From Neobacillus drentensis NBRC 102427 (GTDB lineage: Bacteria > Bacillota > Bacilli > Bacillales > Cytobacillaceae), in the NCBI RefSeq assembly GCF_001591445.1, contig NZ_BCUX01000013.1, forward strand, positions 1 to 64,000: a stretch of 64,000 nt of DNA. The letters are read 5' to 3'. Below the pieces are notes generated by a model. It was not told where the DNA came from. It saw only the letters and a program-made list of their open reading frames with translations, and did not search any database. The position numbers were made by a program, and so were the translations under genes. The first letter of the stretch is position 1; each line of letters begins with the position of its first letter. Shown piece after piece: positions 8,902-17,921 of this stretch.

Positions 8902-10443
8902 TTGAATATTACTAAATTTCAAGAAAGCATGTACAAGCTAGTCGTTGAAACTTCTACAAAACTTCCTAAGGATGTACGCCGGGCTGTTAAAAGGGCGAAG
9001 GAAATAGAAAATGCCGGAACCAGTGCAGCCATGAGCCTTGCGACGATTACCAACAATATTAAAATGGCGGACGATCAAGTGTCACCCATTTGCCAGGACA
9101 CTGGTTTACCAACTTTTAAAATTAAAACGCCGGTTGGTGTGAATCAGTTAGAAATCAAAGAAGCGATTCGTAATGCCATTGTGTTGGCGACGAAAGAAGG
9201 AAAATTGCGCCCGAACTCGGTTGATTCGCTAACCGGAGAAAACAGTGGTGACAATCTTGGTGCAGGAGTGCCGGTCATCAAATTTGACCAATGGGAAAAA
9301 GACTATATCGACGTTCGTCTGATTTTAAAAGGCGGCGGTTGTGAAAATAAAAACATTCAATACAGCCTGCCGTGTGAGATTGACGGCCTAGGCCGTGCTG
9401 GTCGTGACCTTGATGGCATTCGCAAGTGTGTTATGCATTCTGTCTATCAAGCTCAAGGACAAGGCTGCAGTGCTGGGTTTATCGGTGTCGGTATTGGCGG
9501 TGACCGTTCCTCCGGATACGATTTAGCCAAAGAACAGCTATTCCGTTCGGTAGAAGATGTGAACCCAAATGAAGATCTTCGCAAATTAGAAGAGTATGTG
9601 ATGGAAAATGCGAATAAATTAGGAATTGGCACCATGGGCTTTGGCGGGGAGGCAACACTTTTGGGCTGTAAAGTCGGTGTAATGAATCGTATCCCTGCAA
9701 GCTTCTATGTGTCTGTTGCCTACAATTGCTGGGCATTCCGCCGTTTAGGCGTGAGTGTGGATCCTATTTCTGGTGAAATTAATGAGTGGATGTACCAAGA
9801 CGGAGAATTCATTGATTTTGCCGAAGGAGAGGCGGCGAAGGAAACAGCAGCTAATTCTGAGGATGTTATCACGCTGCAAGCGCCAATTTCCGAAGAACAG
9901 ATTCGTTCTCTTAAAGTTGGCGATGTCGTTCAAATTAACGGCATGATGTATACAGGCCGTGATGCAATCCATAAATATTTAAGCGATCACGACGCACCGG
10001 TTGATTTGAATGGACAAGTTATTTATCACTGTGGGCCAGTCATGCTGAAGGATGAGGCCGGTGAGTGGCATGTTAAAGCTGCCGGACCGACAACCAGTAT
10101 TCGGGAGGAGCCATACCAAGGCGATATCATGAAGAAGTTCGGCATCCGCGCTGTTATCGGCAAAGGCGGAATGGGTCCGAAAACCTTGGCTGCTTTAGAA
10201 GAGCATGGCGGCGTGTACTTAAATGCGATTGGCGGTGCGGCCCAGTATTACGCAGATTGCATTAAAGCAGTTGAAGGTGTCGATTTAATGCAATTCGGAA
10301 TCCCAGAAGCCATGTGGCATCTACGTGTAGAGGGCTTCACAGCCGTAGTTACAATGGACTCGCACGGAAACAGCTTACACGCAGACGTCGATAAATCTTC
10401 ATTGGAGAAATTAGCTCAGTTTAAGGAACCGGTTTTTAAATAG
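8902..10443 (+). CDS. fumA: class I fumarate hydratase (iron-sulfur)
   Basis: Oxygen-sensitive [4Fe-4S] fumarase of 513 residues that interconverts fumarate and malate. The N-terminal catalytic (alpha) domain spans about residues 1-290. The C-terminal beta domain has the GRDAIHKYLSDHDAPVDL and GKGGMGPKTLAALEEHGGVY motifs. Likely cluster ligands are Cys64 (PICQDTGLP), Cys189 (QGCSAGFIGVGIGGD) and Cys276 (YNCWAFRR). The TTG start has GAGAGGGG upstream. B. subtilis relies on the unrelated class II enzyme, so this gene between yfjT and pdaA is lineage-specific. All expected motifs are intact. Confidence 0.93.
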   Translation: MNITKFQESMYKLVVETSTKLPKDVRRAVKRAKEIENAGTSAAMSLATITNNIKMADDQVSPICQDTGLPTFKIKTPVGVNQLEIKEAIRNAIVLATKEGKLRPNSVDSLTGENSGDNLGAGVPVIKFDQWEKDYIDVRLILKGGGCENKNIQYSLPCEIDGLGRAGRDLDGIRKCVMHSVYQAQGQGCSAGFIGVGIGGDRSSGYDLAKEQLFRSVEDVNPNEDLRKLEEYVMENANKLGIGTMGFGGEATLLGCKVGVMNRIPASFYVSVAYNCWAFRRLGVSVDPISGEINEWMYQDGEFIDFAEGEAAKETAANSEDVITLQAPISEEQIRSLKVGDVVQINGMMYTGRDAIHKYLSDHDAPVDLNGQVIYHCGPVMLKDEAGEWHVKAAGPTTSIREEPYQGDIMKKFGIRAVIGKGGMGPKTLAALEEHGGVYLNAIGGAAQYYADCIKAVEGVDLMQFGIPEAMWHLRVEGFTAVVTMDSHGNSLHADVDKSSLEKLAQFKEPVFK

Positions 10444-10452
10444 GATATCTTT

Positions 10453-10488
10453 GAGATAGGCGCTTTGTATAGGTGCCTATTTTTTATG
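10453..10488 (+). terminator. terminator of fumA
   Basis: GATAGGCGC pairs with GGTGCCTAT (one mismatch), followed by TTTTTTA, about 10 bases after the stop. Confidence 0.85.
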
Positions 10489-10504
10489 CACTAGTGAGGT
10501 TGAG

Positions 10505-10760
10505 GAAATTCCCAATAAATATCCAGGAAATGTCGTAAGTTTTGTGAAATATGTAATAATAGTCTGGAATTATGTAGTAGGTTTTGGAAAATATGTAATA
10601 AAGACTTGGAATTATGTAATAAGAACCAAAAAATATGTAGTAATTATCGTGGGGGTGATATAATTTCCAATTAATATCCAGTAGATGTCGTAAGTTTTGT
10701 AAAATAGGTAGTAAAAGTCTGGAATTATGTAGTAAGCTCCGAAAAATGTGTAATATTAAG
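10505..10760. repeat. degenerate ~21-bp tandem repeat array within a ~95-bp direct repeat
   Basis: At least eight diverged units of 19-22 bases built on TATGTARTAA followed by a TCTGGAA-like end. They are arranged head to tail and read on the + strand. A larger direct repeat covers 10506-10600 and 10660-10755; both copies contain ATGTCGTAAGTTTTGT. There are no unique spacers of constant length, so it is not CRISPR. It looks like an extragenic repeat family; its role is unknown. Confidence 0.7.
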
Positions 10761-10990
10761 CGATTACTTCTTGCTGATAAGACCCTCATTTAGCAATCCG
10801 GAAATACGGTCATTTCTTCTCTTGCCATCTTCAAGAGCAACCACATCATTTCTACCAAAACTAAATTTTCCCCATACGGGTACGAAAAAAGGCCGAATCT
10901 ACCATCAGCCAACATTTCCTTTTTTAACCAATCATGATATTCCAATTAAAAACAAACAATAAAATTAAACAAAAAATAGGGGGAATATGG
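10761..10990. other. intergenic region, nothing recognised
   Basis: Upstream region of pdaA. A 63-codon frame starting at 10771 has no ribosome site and no recognisable motif. A sporulation promoter for pdaA may lie here, but I cannot place one. Confidence 0.3.
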
Positions 10991-11758
10991 ATGAGAAGAT
11001 TATTGTGCATCCTCAGTATGCTTTTTTTATTAATACCTCAGAGTACATATGCGGCTGTATCAAATCAGCCAATTCATTGGGGCTTTAAAAAAGGGGCAAA
11101 CGAACAGCCTGCGGAAGCAGGGGCCGAGCTTGATCAGGTAATCGAAAAATATGGTGCTTTTTATAAAAGTGACCCCAATAAAAGGATTCTTTACCTGACC
11201 TTTGATAACGGTTATGAACAAGGCTATACCCCACAGATTCTTGATATCTTAAAAAAGGAAAAGGTTCCTGCCACATTTTTTGTCACGGGGCATTACTTGC
11301 TTTCCGCAGGGGATATAGTTAAAAGGATGGTAAAAGAAGGACATATTGTCGGCAACCATTCATGGCATCATCCGGACCTGACAACCGTTAGTGACCAAAG
11401 GATTCGTGAAGAACTGGAAAAGGTCCGCGTCAAAACCAAAGAATTAACTGGTCAAAAAGAAATGAAATACCTTCGGCCGCCACGAGGAGTATTTAGTGAA
11501 AGAACGATGCAGATTGCTAAAGAACAGGGATTCACTCATGTTTTCTGGTCACTCGCTTTCGTCGATTGGAATGTAAACGCGCAAAAAGGCTGGCAATATT
11601 CTTACGATAATATTATGAAGCAGGTCCATCCCGGCTGTATTCTCCTTTTACACACAGTCTCAAAGGATAATGCCGATGCACTTGAAAAGGTTATTCAGGA
11701 CTTAAAGAAAAAAGGCTACAAGTTCAAAAGCCTAGATAAATTTCCGATAAAAAAATAA
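10991..11758 (+). CDS. pdaA: delta-lactam-biosynthetic de-N-acetylase PdaA
   Basis: Polysaccharide deacetylase (carbohydrate esterase 4) of 255 residues with an N-terminal signal peptide (MRRLLCILSMLFLLIPQSTY). It removes the acetyl group from N-acetylmuramic acid, a step towards muramic lactam in spore cortex. The start of the NodB fold shows TFDNGYEQGYTP, where the family's second Asp is Asn as usual in PdaA. The zinc motif is VGNHSWHHPD, the arginine motif is LRPPRGVF, and the C-terminus has LLLHTVS. The ATG with AGGGGGA upstream is preferred. It is the yfjS position of B. subtilis and evidence for sporulation. Confidence 0.92.
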   Translation: MRRLLCILSMLFLLIPQSTYAAVSNQPIHWGFKKGANEQPAEAGAELDQVIEKYGAFYKSDPNKRILYLTFDNGYEQGYTPQILDILKKEKVPATFFVTGHYLLSAGDIVKRMVKEGHIVGNHSWHHPDLTTVSDQRIREELEKVRVKTKELTGQKEMKYLRPPRGVFSERTMQIAKEQGFTHVFWSLAFVDWNVNAQKGWQYSYDNIMKQVHPGCILLLHTVSKDNADALEKVIQDLKKKGYKFKSLDKFPIKK

Positions 11759-11765
11759 TTAAAGC

Positions 11766-11798
11766 TAAAGGCGAATTTTAATTAAATTCGCCTTTTCA
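11766..11798 (+). terminator. terminator of pdaA
   Basis: AAGGCGAATTT pairs perfectly with AAATTCGCCTT, with a T-tail. Confidence 0.88.
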
Positions 11799-11846
11799 TG
11801 ATTTATTTCTTAATATACAATATTATCCAGGGGGGAGGAATGTTTA

Positions 11847-12602
11847 ATGAAATCCACAGAAAAATTTACGGACAAGGCAGAGGTTTATGAAAAATATCGT
11901 CCCAATTATCCCAATGAGTATGTTGATTACTTGCTGGCTGCAACGATGTTAAATGAGAATTCTACCATTGCAGATATTGGTTCAGGGACAGGCATATTCA
12001 GTAGACAATTACTTGAAAGAAACCTGACTGTTATTGGGGTAGAACCAAACGATGATATGAGGAAGAAAGCAGAACAATTGTTAAAAGAGAAAGTCCGGTT
12101 TATTTCGGTAAAAGGTGAGGCTGAGCAAACGACTCTCAAAGATAAAAGTGTTGATTTAGTTACGGTTGCACAGGCATTTCATTGGTTTGATAAAGAGAAG
12201 TTCAGATTGGAATGTAAACGGATATTGAAACCGCAAGCAAAGGTAGTGCTAGTATGGAATAGTCGAGATGGAGCAAGTGAGTTAAACCAGAAAAGTGCAG
12301 AAATTTGCCAAAAGTACTGTCCTAATTTTAAAGGGTTTAGTGGCGGAATTGACGAAACTCCGGAAGTTTACCAACAATTTTTTAAAGATGGAACTTATGA
12401 GTTCAAAAGTTTTCGAAATGACTTGGAATTAGATTTTGAAGGATTTCTGGGCAGATATTTGTCCGCTTCCTATTCTCCCAAAAAGAATGAAAACGAGTAT
12501 GAAAACTTCCGGAATGCTCTATCAAATTTATTCGATAAATATAGTAATAACGGGCAAATAATCTTTCTAAATATAACCCGAAGCTATTTGGGGAAAGTGT
12601 AA
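11847..12602 (+). CDS. class I SAM-dependent methyltransferase
   Basis: A 251-residue Rossmann-fold methyltransferase. Motif I (IADIGSGTGIFSRQLLE) is near residues 45-60, followed by an acidic residue in GVEPNDDM and motif IV-like DLVTVAQAFHWFDK. The N-terminal FTDKAEVYEKYRPNYP is typical of a broad Bacillus group annotated only as class I methyltransferases. It has a strong ribosome site (GGGGGAGG) and its own terminator, so it is probably monocistronic. The substrate is unknown. Confidence 0.85.
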   Translation: MKSTEKFTDKAEVYEKYRPNYPNEYVDYLLAATMLNENSTIADIGSGTGIFSRQLLERNLTVIGVEPNDDMRKKAEQLLKEKVRFISVKGEAEQTTLKDKSVDLVTVAQAFHWFDKEKFRLECKRILKPQAKVVLVWNSRDGASELNQKSAEICQKYCPNFKGFSGGIDETPEVYQQFFKDGTYEFKSFRNDLELDFEGFLGRYLSASYSPKKNENEYENFRNALSNLFDKYSNNGQIIFLNITRSYLGKV

Positions 12603-12614
12603 ATTTTATAAAAT

Positions 12615-12651
12615 AAAGGCCGAATTCTTATCTGGAATTCGGTTTATTTTT
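12615..12651 (+). terminator. terminator of methyltransferase gene
   Basis: AAGGCCGAATTC pairs with GGAATTCGGTTT, followed by ATTTTTT. Confidence 0.85.
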
Positions 12652-12806
12652 TGCGTTGAAAACAATACGGCCATAGTTCTAATTATAAAAGCGATTCAAT
12701 AGCATTGGTCTGATGGATAGAATGAATTTATTTAAGAAATTCATTTATTTATAATGGTTAAGGAATCAATATTTGTAACACGTAAATTTTAGGAGGAATA
12801 ACGTTA

Positions 12807-14177
12807 ATGGTACTTCATAGAAAAGCAATCCTATTTCTTTTGTTCAGCTGTTTATTAATCTTATCAGCAGCATGCTCAAATGTTTCAAAGTCAAGCAATG
12901 AAAAGGCTGATAAAAAGGATTCTACCAATTTAGCAGAATCTATTAAAACAGAGGACTTAAAAGCGAATATTGGAAAAAACGACTGGGTAATTGTTGATAC
13001 AAGATCGAATGATGCATTTAATGGTTGGGCGTTAGATGGAGTGGAAAGGGGCGGCCATATTAAGGGTGCTGTAGATTTTTCTGCTAACTGGCTAAATGTA
13101 GAAGCTGATCAAAAAAATAAAAAATTATCAGATACACTGAAAAGTAAAGGGATTACTTCCGATAAAAAAGTCGTTCTTTACGATGCCAATGGGAAAGATG
13201 CTCAAAGCGTTGCAGAATATCTAAAAGGTGAAGGATTCAAAAACCTATATAAATATGATGTGAAGGAATGGGCAGCCAATCAAGACTTGGCAATGGAAAA
13301 CTATCCGAATTACGAAATGCTGGTGCCACCAGCATGGGTTAATGACCTAAAGACTAATAAAAATAACGGAAAGCCTTACAAAATTTTTGAAGTCAGCTGG
13401 GGCGATGAAGCGAAGGATTATAAAACTGGCCATATTCCTAGGGCTGTCCATATTAATACGGACGAAGTGGAGGAAGGACCAGTTTGGAATCGTCTGCAAG
13501 ATCAAGAACTTGAAAAGTTTGCATTAATAAATGGAATTACAACAGATACAACAGTTGTTCTCTATGGCAGTGATTCCATGCCGGCATTTCGTGTTGCGGT
13601 GATTTTGAAATATATGGGTGTTAAAGATGTAAGAGTTCTAAATGGTGGATATACTGCTTGGAAAAATGCTAAATACGATGTTGAAACAAAGGTGAATTCT
13701 AAAGAGTCAGTTCCAACGTTTGGAGCAACCGTACCTGCTAATCCGGATTATATTATTGACCTGGCAGAAGCAAAAGAAATTCTTGCTAATAAATCTACGA
13801 GCACATTAGTGGATATTAGAAGTTGGGATGAATACATCGGGAAAATATCAGGTTATGATTATATTAAACCAAAAGGGCGTCCTGCGGGTGCAGTATGGGG
13901 ACATGCTGGTTCTGATTCAAGCAATCTTGAGGATTTTAGAAATATTGATCATACGATGAGGAACGGGTCAGATGTTTTGGCTATGTGGGAAAAAGATGGA
14001 ATTAATCCTGACAATAAGCTATCCTTTTATTGCGGAACCGGTTGGAGAGCTGCCGAAGTATTATTTTATGCAGATGTTTTAGGTTTAAAAAATATTTCAC
14101 TTTACGATGGTGGTTGGAATGAATGGAGTATGGATTCTTCCAATCCTGTTGAAAAGGGTGAACCAAACAAGAAATAA
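12807..14177 (+). CDS. rhodanese-domain lipoprotein (thiosulfate sulfurtransferase family)
   Basis: A 456-residue exported protein with a lipoprotein signal (lipobox LSAAC near residue 23) and a serine/lysine linker. Three tandem rhodanese-like domains follow, at about residues 50-160, 170-300 and 310-450. Only the third keeps the active-site cysteine (Cys409 in FYCGTGWRAAEV). At the equivalent loop, domain 1 reads YDANGKDAQ and domain 2 reads YGSDSMPAF. A single catalytic domain with two structural ones is therefore likely. It should sit on the outer face of the membrane and transfer sulfane sulfur to an unknown acceptor. A terminator follows. Confidence 0.88.
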   Translation: MVLHRKAILFLLFSCLLILSAACSNVSKSSNEKADKKDSTNLAESIKTEDLKANIGKNDWVIVDTRSNDAFNGWALDGVERGGHIKGAVDFSANWLNVEADQKNKKLSDTLKSKGITSDKKVVLYDANGKDAQSVAEYLKGEGFKNLYKYDVKEWAANQDLAMENYPNYEMLVPPAWVNDLKTNKNNGKPYKIFEVSWGDEAKDYKTGHIPRAVHINTDEVEEGPVWNRLQDQELEKFALINGITTDTTVVLYGSDSMPAFRVAVILKYMGVKDVRVLNGGYTAWKNAKYDVETKVNSKESVPTFGATVPANPDYIIDLAEAKEILANKSTSTLVDIRSWDEYIGKISGYDYIKPKGRPAGAVWGHAGSDSSNLEDFRNIDHTMRNGSDVLAMWEKDGINPDNKLSFYCGTGWRAAEVLFYADVLGLKNISLYDGGWNEWSMDSSNPVEKGEPNKK

Positions 14178-14186
14178 TATCTTTTG

Positions 14187-14225
14187 GAAAAAGACAATCC
14201 GAATATTGGTATTGTCTTTTTCTAT
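14187..14225 (+). terminator. terminator of rhodanese gene
   Basis: AAAAAGACAAT pairs with ATTGTCTTTTT around a 12-base loop, with a T-rich end. Confidence 0.85.
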
Positions 14226-14244
14226 CGGCAAAGGAGATCTTACT

Positions 14245-14655
14245 ATGATAAAAAAAATAACCTACTTGCTGGTTTTTCTACTTCAATTTTCGGGTATTAT
14301 CTTAGCCATCGTCCTTGAAAATCTATCATCTAAAAAAATGGGAGTTGCCAGATATCTAACCTATAAAAAACAAGAATTTGAATCAACTTTATTTACTCCT
14401 TTTATTGTGCATCTTCTTATGTACCTTTTGATTGTGGGGACAATCGTGTGTTTAGCCCTCCTGTTGCTAAAAAAAGGAGGCGGAGTGGTTTTATTCGCAG
14501 CACTTGTCAATATTATTGGAATCATTTTTATTCGGTTTGAAAAAGAGCTGCAAGCCTATCACTTTTTTGTACTTGGCATATTAATCGTTCTAGTTATTCA
14601 ATATGTTTGGATTATGTATTTCTACTTTAGAAAAAGAAGATCCGCGACTAAGTAA
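14245..14655 (+). CDS. hypothetical four-helix membrane protein
   Basis: A 136-residue protein with four hydrophobic segments (residues about 5-25, 50-72, 76-95 and 104-128) and a basic tail (FRKRRSATK). The ATG has AAGGAG 8 bases upstream; an earlier in-frame start inside the rhodanese gene is rejected. I do not recognise a family. It lies between two terminators, so it is probably expressed alone or by read-through from the rhodanese gene. Confidence 0.65.
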   Translation: MIKKITYLLVFLLQFSGIILAIVLENLSSKKMGVARYLTYKKQEFESTLFTPFIVHLLMYLLIVGTIVCLALLLLKKGGGVVLFAALVNIIGIIFIRFEKELQAYHFFVLGILIVLVIQYVWIMYFYFRKRRSATK

Positions 14656-14661
14656 CAACAT

Positions 14662-14701
14662 CTAAAAAAACCGAATTTCAGATGGAATTCGGTTTTTTTG
14701 T
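14662..14701 (+). terminator. terminator
   Basis: AAAAAACCGAATTTC pairs with GGAATTCGGTTTTTTT; stem and T-run are clear. Confidence 0.88.
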
Positions 14702-14773
14702 ATGAAACATGCTATAATACGGGGAAAATTAAAATGCTATTTTGAATTTATGGAATAATTTGGAGTGAAATAG

Positions 14774-16156
14774 ATGAAAACTGATCAAAATATCAAAATC
14801 GAACTGAATCAAACCTTTCCGCTCACCATTAAAAGGCTTGGAATTAATGGGGAAGGCGTAGGCTATTTTAAAAAGCAGGTTGTCTTTGTACCAGGAGCCC
14901 TTCCAGGAGAAGAAGTTGTCGTCGAGGCAACAAAGATTAACCCTAAATTTGCTGAGGCAAAAATAAAAAAAATTCGCATTAAATCGCCGCATCGCGTCCT
15001 GCCACTTTGCCCGGTTTATGATCAATGCGGAGGATGCCAGCTGCAGCACTTGAAATACGATCAACAGCTTAAGGAAAAACGTGATATTATCATTCAATCA
15101 CTTGAGCGCCATACCAAAGTTGACATTAGCAAGCTCGATATCCGTGAAACCATTGGTATGGAAGACCCTTGGGGATATAGAAACAAGAGCAGTTTTCAAG
15201 TAAAGGCGGTTGATGGCAAGGTCCTAGCCGGATTGTATGGCCTTAATTCCCATCAATTGATTAACATTGACAAATGTGCAGTCCAGCACGCACAAACAAA
15301 TGAAGGAACAGCAAAAGTTAAACAAATTTTAGAGGAATTAAAAATTCCTATTTATAATGAAAAATCCAGAAAAGGTATTATCCGAACCATTGTCACGCGT
15401 GTCGGCATTCAATCAGGAGAGCTGCAAATCGTTCTGATTACCACACAAAAAGAATTGCCAAAAGTGGACATCATCATTCAGGAAATTCAAAAACGGCTTC
15501 CGAATGTGAAATCGATCGTTCAGAACATTAATGGACAAAAAACTTCACTTATTTTTGGAGAAGAAACATTACCATTGGCTGGTGAGGATTTTATCCAAGA
15601 GACACTCGGAGATTTACAATTCGAGCTTTCAGCAAGGACCTTCTTCCAGTTAAACCCTGTTCAGACGGTAAAGCTCTATAACGAAGTGAAAGTAGCAGCA
15701 GCACTGACGGGTCAAGAAAAAGTCCTCGATGCCTATTGTGGAGTGGGCACAATTGGGTTGTGGCTTGCAAACCAGGCAGCTGAAGTTCGTGGGATGGACG
15801 TCATCACGGAATCGATTGAGGATGCGAAGAAAAACGCGAAGCGTCACGGATTTACCAATACAAAATATGTACCGGGAAAAGCGGAGGAAGTTCTTCCTAA
15901 ATGGGTCAAAAAGGGTTGGAAGCCAGATGTCATTGTCGTCGATCCACCTAGAACAGGCCTCGAGGGGCAATTAATCCAAACTATTCTTCAGGCAGAACCC
16001 AAAAAGCTCATTTACATCTCGTGCAATCCATCTACATTGGCTAAAGACATTCAGGACTTAGGTGCAAAATATGAGGTAAAGTATATTCAACCAGTGGACA
16101 TGTTCCCGCATACGGCGCATGTTGAGTGTGTTGTGCAACTCATTCTTGTAAAGTAA
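14774..16156 (+). CDS. rlmD: 23S rRNA (uracil-C5)-methyltransferase RlmD/RlmCD (YfjO)
   Basis: A 460-residue TrmA/RumA-type RNA methyltransferase. It has an N-terminal TRAM domain (about residues 12-70) and a [4Fe-4S] cysteine set C79, C85, C88 and C168. The SAM-binding [16 protein letters not shown] motif is present, and the catalytic Cys417 lies in [11 protein letters not shown]. It makes 5-methyluridine in 23S rRNA; the B. subtilis orthologue at the yfjO position modifies two sites. The C-terminus [19 protein letters not shown] matters here, because four truncated copies of this coding end recur downstream. Confidence 0.93.
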   Translation: MKTDQNIKIELNQTFPLTIKRLGINGEGVGYFKKQVVFVPGALPGEEVVVEATKINPKFAEAKIKKIRIKSPHRVLPLCPVYDQCGGCQLQHLKYDQQLKEKRDIIIQSLERHTKVDISKLDIRETIGMEDPWGYRNKSSFQVKAVDGKVLAGLYGLNSHQLINIDKCAVQHAQTNEGTAKVKQILEELKIPIYNEKSRKGIIRTIVTRVGIQSGELQIVLITTQKELPKVDIIIQEIQKRLPNVKSIVQNINGQKTSLIFGEETLPLAGEDFIQETLGDLQFELSARTFFQLNPVQTVKLYNEVKVAAALTGQEKVLDAYCGVGTIGLWLANQAAEVRGMDVITESIEDAKKNAKRHGFTNTKYVPGKAEEVLPKWVKKGWKPDVIVVDPPRTGLEGQLIQTILQAEPKKLIYISCNPSTLAKDIQDLGAKYEVKYIQPVDMFPHTAHVECVVQLILVK

Positions 16157-16169
16157 TATATATAGAATT

Positions 16170-16199
16170 TATGCCTATTCTTCGGAGTAGGCTTTTTGC
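16170..16199 (+). terminator. terminator of rlmD
   Basis: GCCTA pairs with TAGGC around TTCTTCGGAG, followed by TTTTT, just after the rlmD stop. Confidence 0.8.
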
Positions 16200-16391
16200 G
16201 TAGCTCAGAAAGGGATTGATTTTAGACAAGATTTGGCACTCTTCGAGTCGTGACAGGCACCCAACTTAACAAGGGCTGATTTGAAGTGTTTTCAAGTCGG
16301 TCTGTTTTTTTAGTTTGAAAACAATATTATAATTTCCTGTCATTTCTATTAAGCTGAAGTTAATACTGGTGTAGTAAGGATTTTGTTGGAC
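16200..16391. other. intergenic region with a block repeated at 45973-46005
   Basis: The block at 16225-16257 (core CTTCGAGTCGTGACAG) matches 45973-46005 at about 25 of 33 positions. In both places it lies roughly 70-80 bases after an rlmD-type stop codon. The rest is AT-rich upstream sequence for the next small gene. Confidence 0.55.
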
Positions 16392-16637
16392 ATGGAGGAA
16401 AAGATTAAGGAGCTTACTCTGTTATTGCTATACTTAACATCATGGAAAGAAAATGATCTTCCTGGAGAGATGAGGAGAAGTTGGAAGGGGTATCCGTTTG
16501 ATATCTTAAATGAACTAACAGATGAGGAATTGCTCCGAGGTAGTACCCGGTCAAAGTCAGTTTATTTAACTGAGGATGGTATTAAAAAAGCTGAAGAATT
16601 AATGGGAAAGTATCTAGCGGACATAGAAAATGTGTAA
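16392..16637 (+). CDS. DUF6429 family protein
   Basis: An 81-residue protein in the winged-helix size class: EKIKELTLLLLYLTSWKEND, then RRSWKGYPFDILNELTDEEL and SKSVYLTEDGIKKAEELMGK. This matches my memory of the DUF6429 family, whose members are short and of unknown role. The start is uncertain: a TTG at 16383 is in frame, and a weak AAGGA lies before both. It is the first gene after the rlmD end and may be the first accessory gene. Confidence 0.7.
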   Translation: MEEKIKELTLLLLYLTSWKENDLPGEMRRSWKGYPFDILNELTDEELLRGSTRSKSVYLTEDGIKKAEELMGKYLADIENV

Positions 16638-16683
16638 GTAAAAGTATGGATTTGTTCAGAAGCAAAAAAGGGAGAGGGAGCAT

Positions 16684-16932
16684 ATGATTAAACAATTCTC
16701 TAAAGAGGTTTTGAATAAATTAAAATATTATGTTTATATTTACTCCGACCCGGAAACTGAAGAAATATTTTATGTTGGAAAAGGTATAGCGAATAGAGTA
16801 TTTTCCCATTTATCTGACACTGAAGATATAGAAAAGAGTCGGCTTATTAGACGTATTTTGGATCGAGGGCTAGAGCCAAAAATTGAAATCCTAATCCATG
16901 GCTTGGAAGATGAGCATATTGGGAGAAGTTAA
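16684..16932 (+). pseudogene. GIY-YIG nuclease-domain fragment
   Basis: Starts well (ATG after GGGAGAGGGAG) and encodes a GIY-YIG fold start: YYVYIYSDPETEEIFYVGKG, then NRVFSHL and the helix LIRRILDRGLEPKIEILIHG. It stops after 82 codons with DEHIGRS. Related proteins (LEM-3-like GIY-YIG group) are, as I recall, two to three times longer. This looks like the N-terminal piece of a truncated gene. Confidence 0.6.
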
Positions 16933-17277
16933 TCAATTAATATCGCATTATGCGTTACACTTGTAAATGAGATTGCCAAGGTACAGATGGATAATGGAAC
17001 GGTAAAGAATTTTTATTCCTTTGCCACCAAGTATTGTAGTCACCATAACCCAACGGAGTTTCCTATATATGATAGCTACGTTGATAAAGCCCTTCGCTAT
17101 TTTAGGGAAATGGATAATTTTTTTCATTTTAAGAATGATGAATTAAAAAGATATATAGAGTTTAAAAATATTCTTCTTCAGTTTAGAACTTTTTATGAGC
17201 TTGAACCGTGTACATTGAAGGATATCGATAAATACCTATGGCTGCTGGGTAAAGAGAAGTTCCCTAATAAATATTAG
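16933..17277 (+). pseudogene. C-terminal remnant of a larger hypothetical protein
   Basis: The frame is open from 16933 with no start or ribosome site before the ATG at 16987. It reads naturally from SINIALCVTLVNEIAKVQ into MDNGTVKNFYSFATKYCSHH and on to KYLWLLGKEKFPNKY. Codon use and amino-acid content look genuine throughout, so this is probably the 3-prime part of a gene that lost its 5-prime end. I do not know the parent family. A short protein from 16987 cannot be excluded. Confidence 0.55.
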
Positions 17278-17316
17278 GTTAAAGACATATAAGAAAATAA
17301 TGGAGGGGTAAAGTTA

Positions 17317-17622
17317 ATGAATGGAGAATTAATGTGGAATAGCATTATATCAAAACTTACGACTGTGGGCATTGAATTACAAACAACAACAGGTCTTTGG
17401 TTTAATGCGTCAACTGATAAAGGTAAATTATATGTAGATAAGGCAACAATCTATACACCATCAAGTAAATTATCAATGCGTAGACCAATCTCAAAAAATG
17501 ATTTTTACTTATATACTCCTACCACGATCGCTGGGTAAATGGTGAAAGGGATAAGACATGAGGCTAGTAGAAAATCAAGAAATACAGCGTATATATTTGC
17601 ACTTATAGAAAAATTTATATAA
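17317..17622 (+). pseudogene. hypothetical ~100-aa gene with an in-frame stop
   Basis: The ATG follows GGAGGGG and encodes 73 residues to a TAA at 17536-17538. The same frame then continues for 27 codons (VKGIRHEASRKSRNTAYIFA) to the next stop. The second part has a protein-like composition, so the simplest reading is one small gene broken by a nonsense change. An alternative is a genuine 73-residue protein. I do not recognise the family. Confidence 0.5.
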
Positions 17623-17767
17623 TGGGTGAACATAGGCAAAAGAATTACTTCGTTTGTCATGTTTTTTACCCGCGAAAGCAAACCGACATACCGCTTATCG
17701 CCAATGCATTTGTCTATGGGTATCGTCTGGAAAATGTGTTAACGTTAAAGAGTTTAAAAAGTAAAAA

Positions 17768-17808
17768 AAAGCCTAATCCCTCCGTATTTTAGCGAAGAGT
17801 TAGGCTAA
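17768..17808 (-). terminator. terminator of the VOC gene (- strand)
   Basis: AGCCTAA and TTAGGCT form the stem of a hairpin. On the - strand it is followed by nine T. It would end transcription of the VOC gene ending at 17922. Confidence 0.65.
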
Positions 17809-17921
17809 TGGATCCTCCACAAACGTGCCCGATTACGGAAGATTAAGATAATTATTGATTGCTGCTTTAGCTTATTGAAAACGCTAAAGCATCATATATG
17901 ATGCCATCTTCCAAAATAGTT

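Noticed and set aside
10505-10760. Possible CRISPR array from regularly spaced short repeats
   Set aside because: Units are degenerate and head to tail, with no unique spacers of constant length, and no cas genes are in the window.
10484-10789. A - strand frame of about 100 codons rich in Tyr and Ile
   Set aside because: It is a product of the AT-rich tandem repeats; it has no ribosome site and extreme composition.
17622-17792. A 56-codon + strand frame starting MGEHRQKN
   Set aside because: No ribosome site and no recognisable sequence; it overlaps the hairpin that ends the VOC gene.
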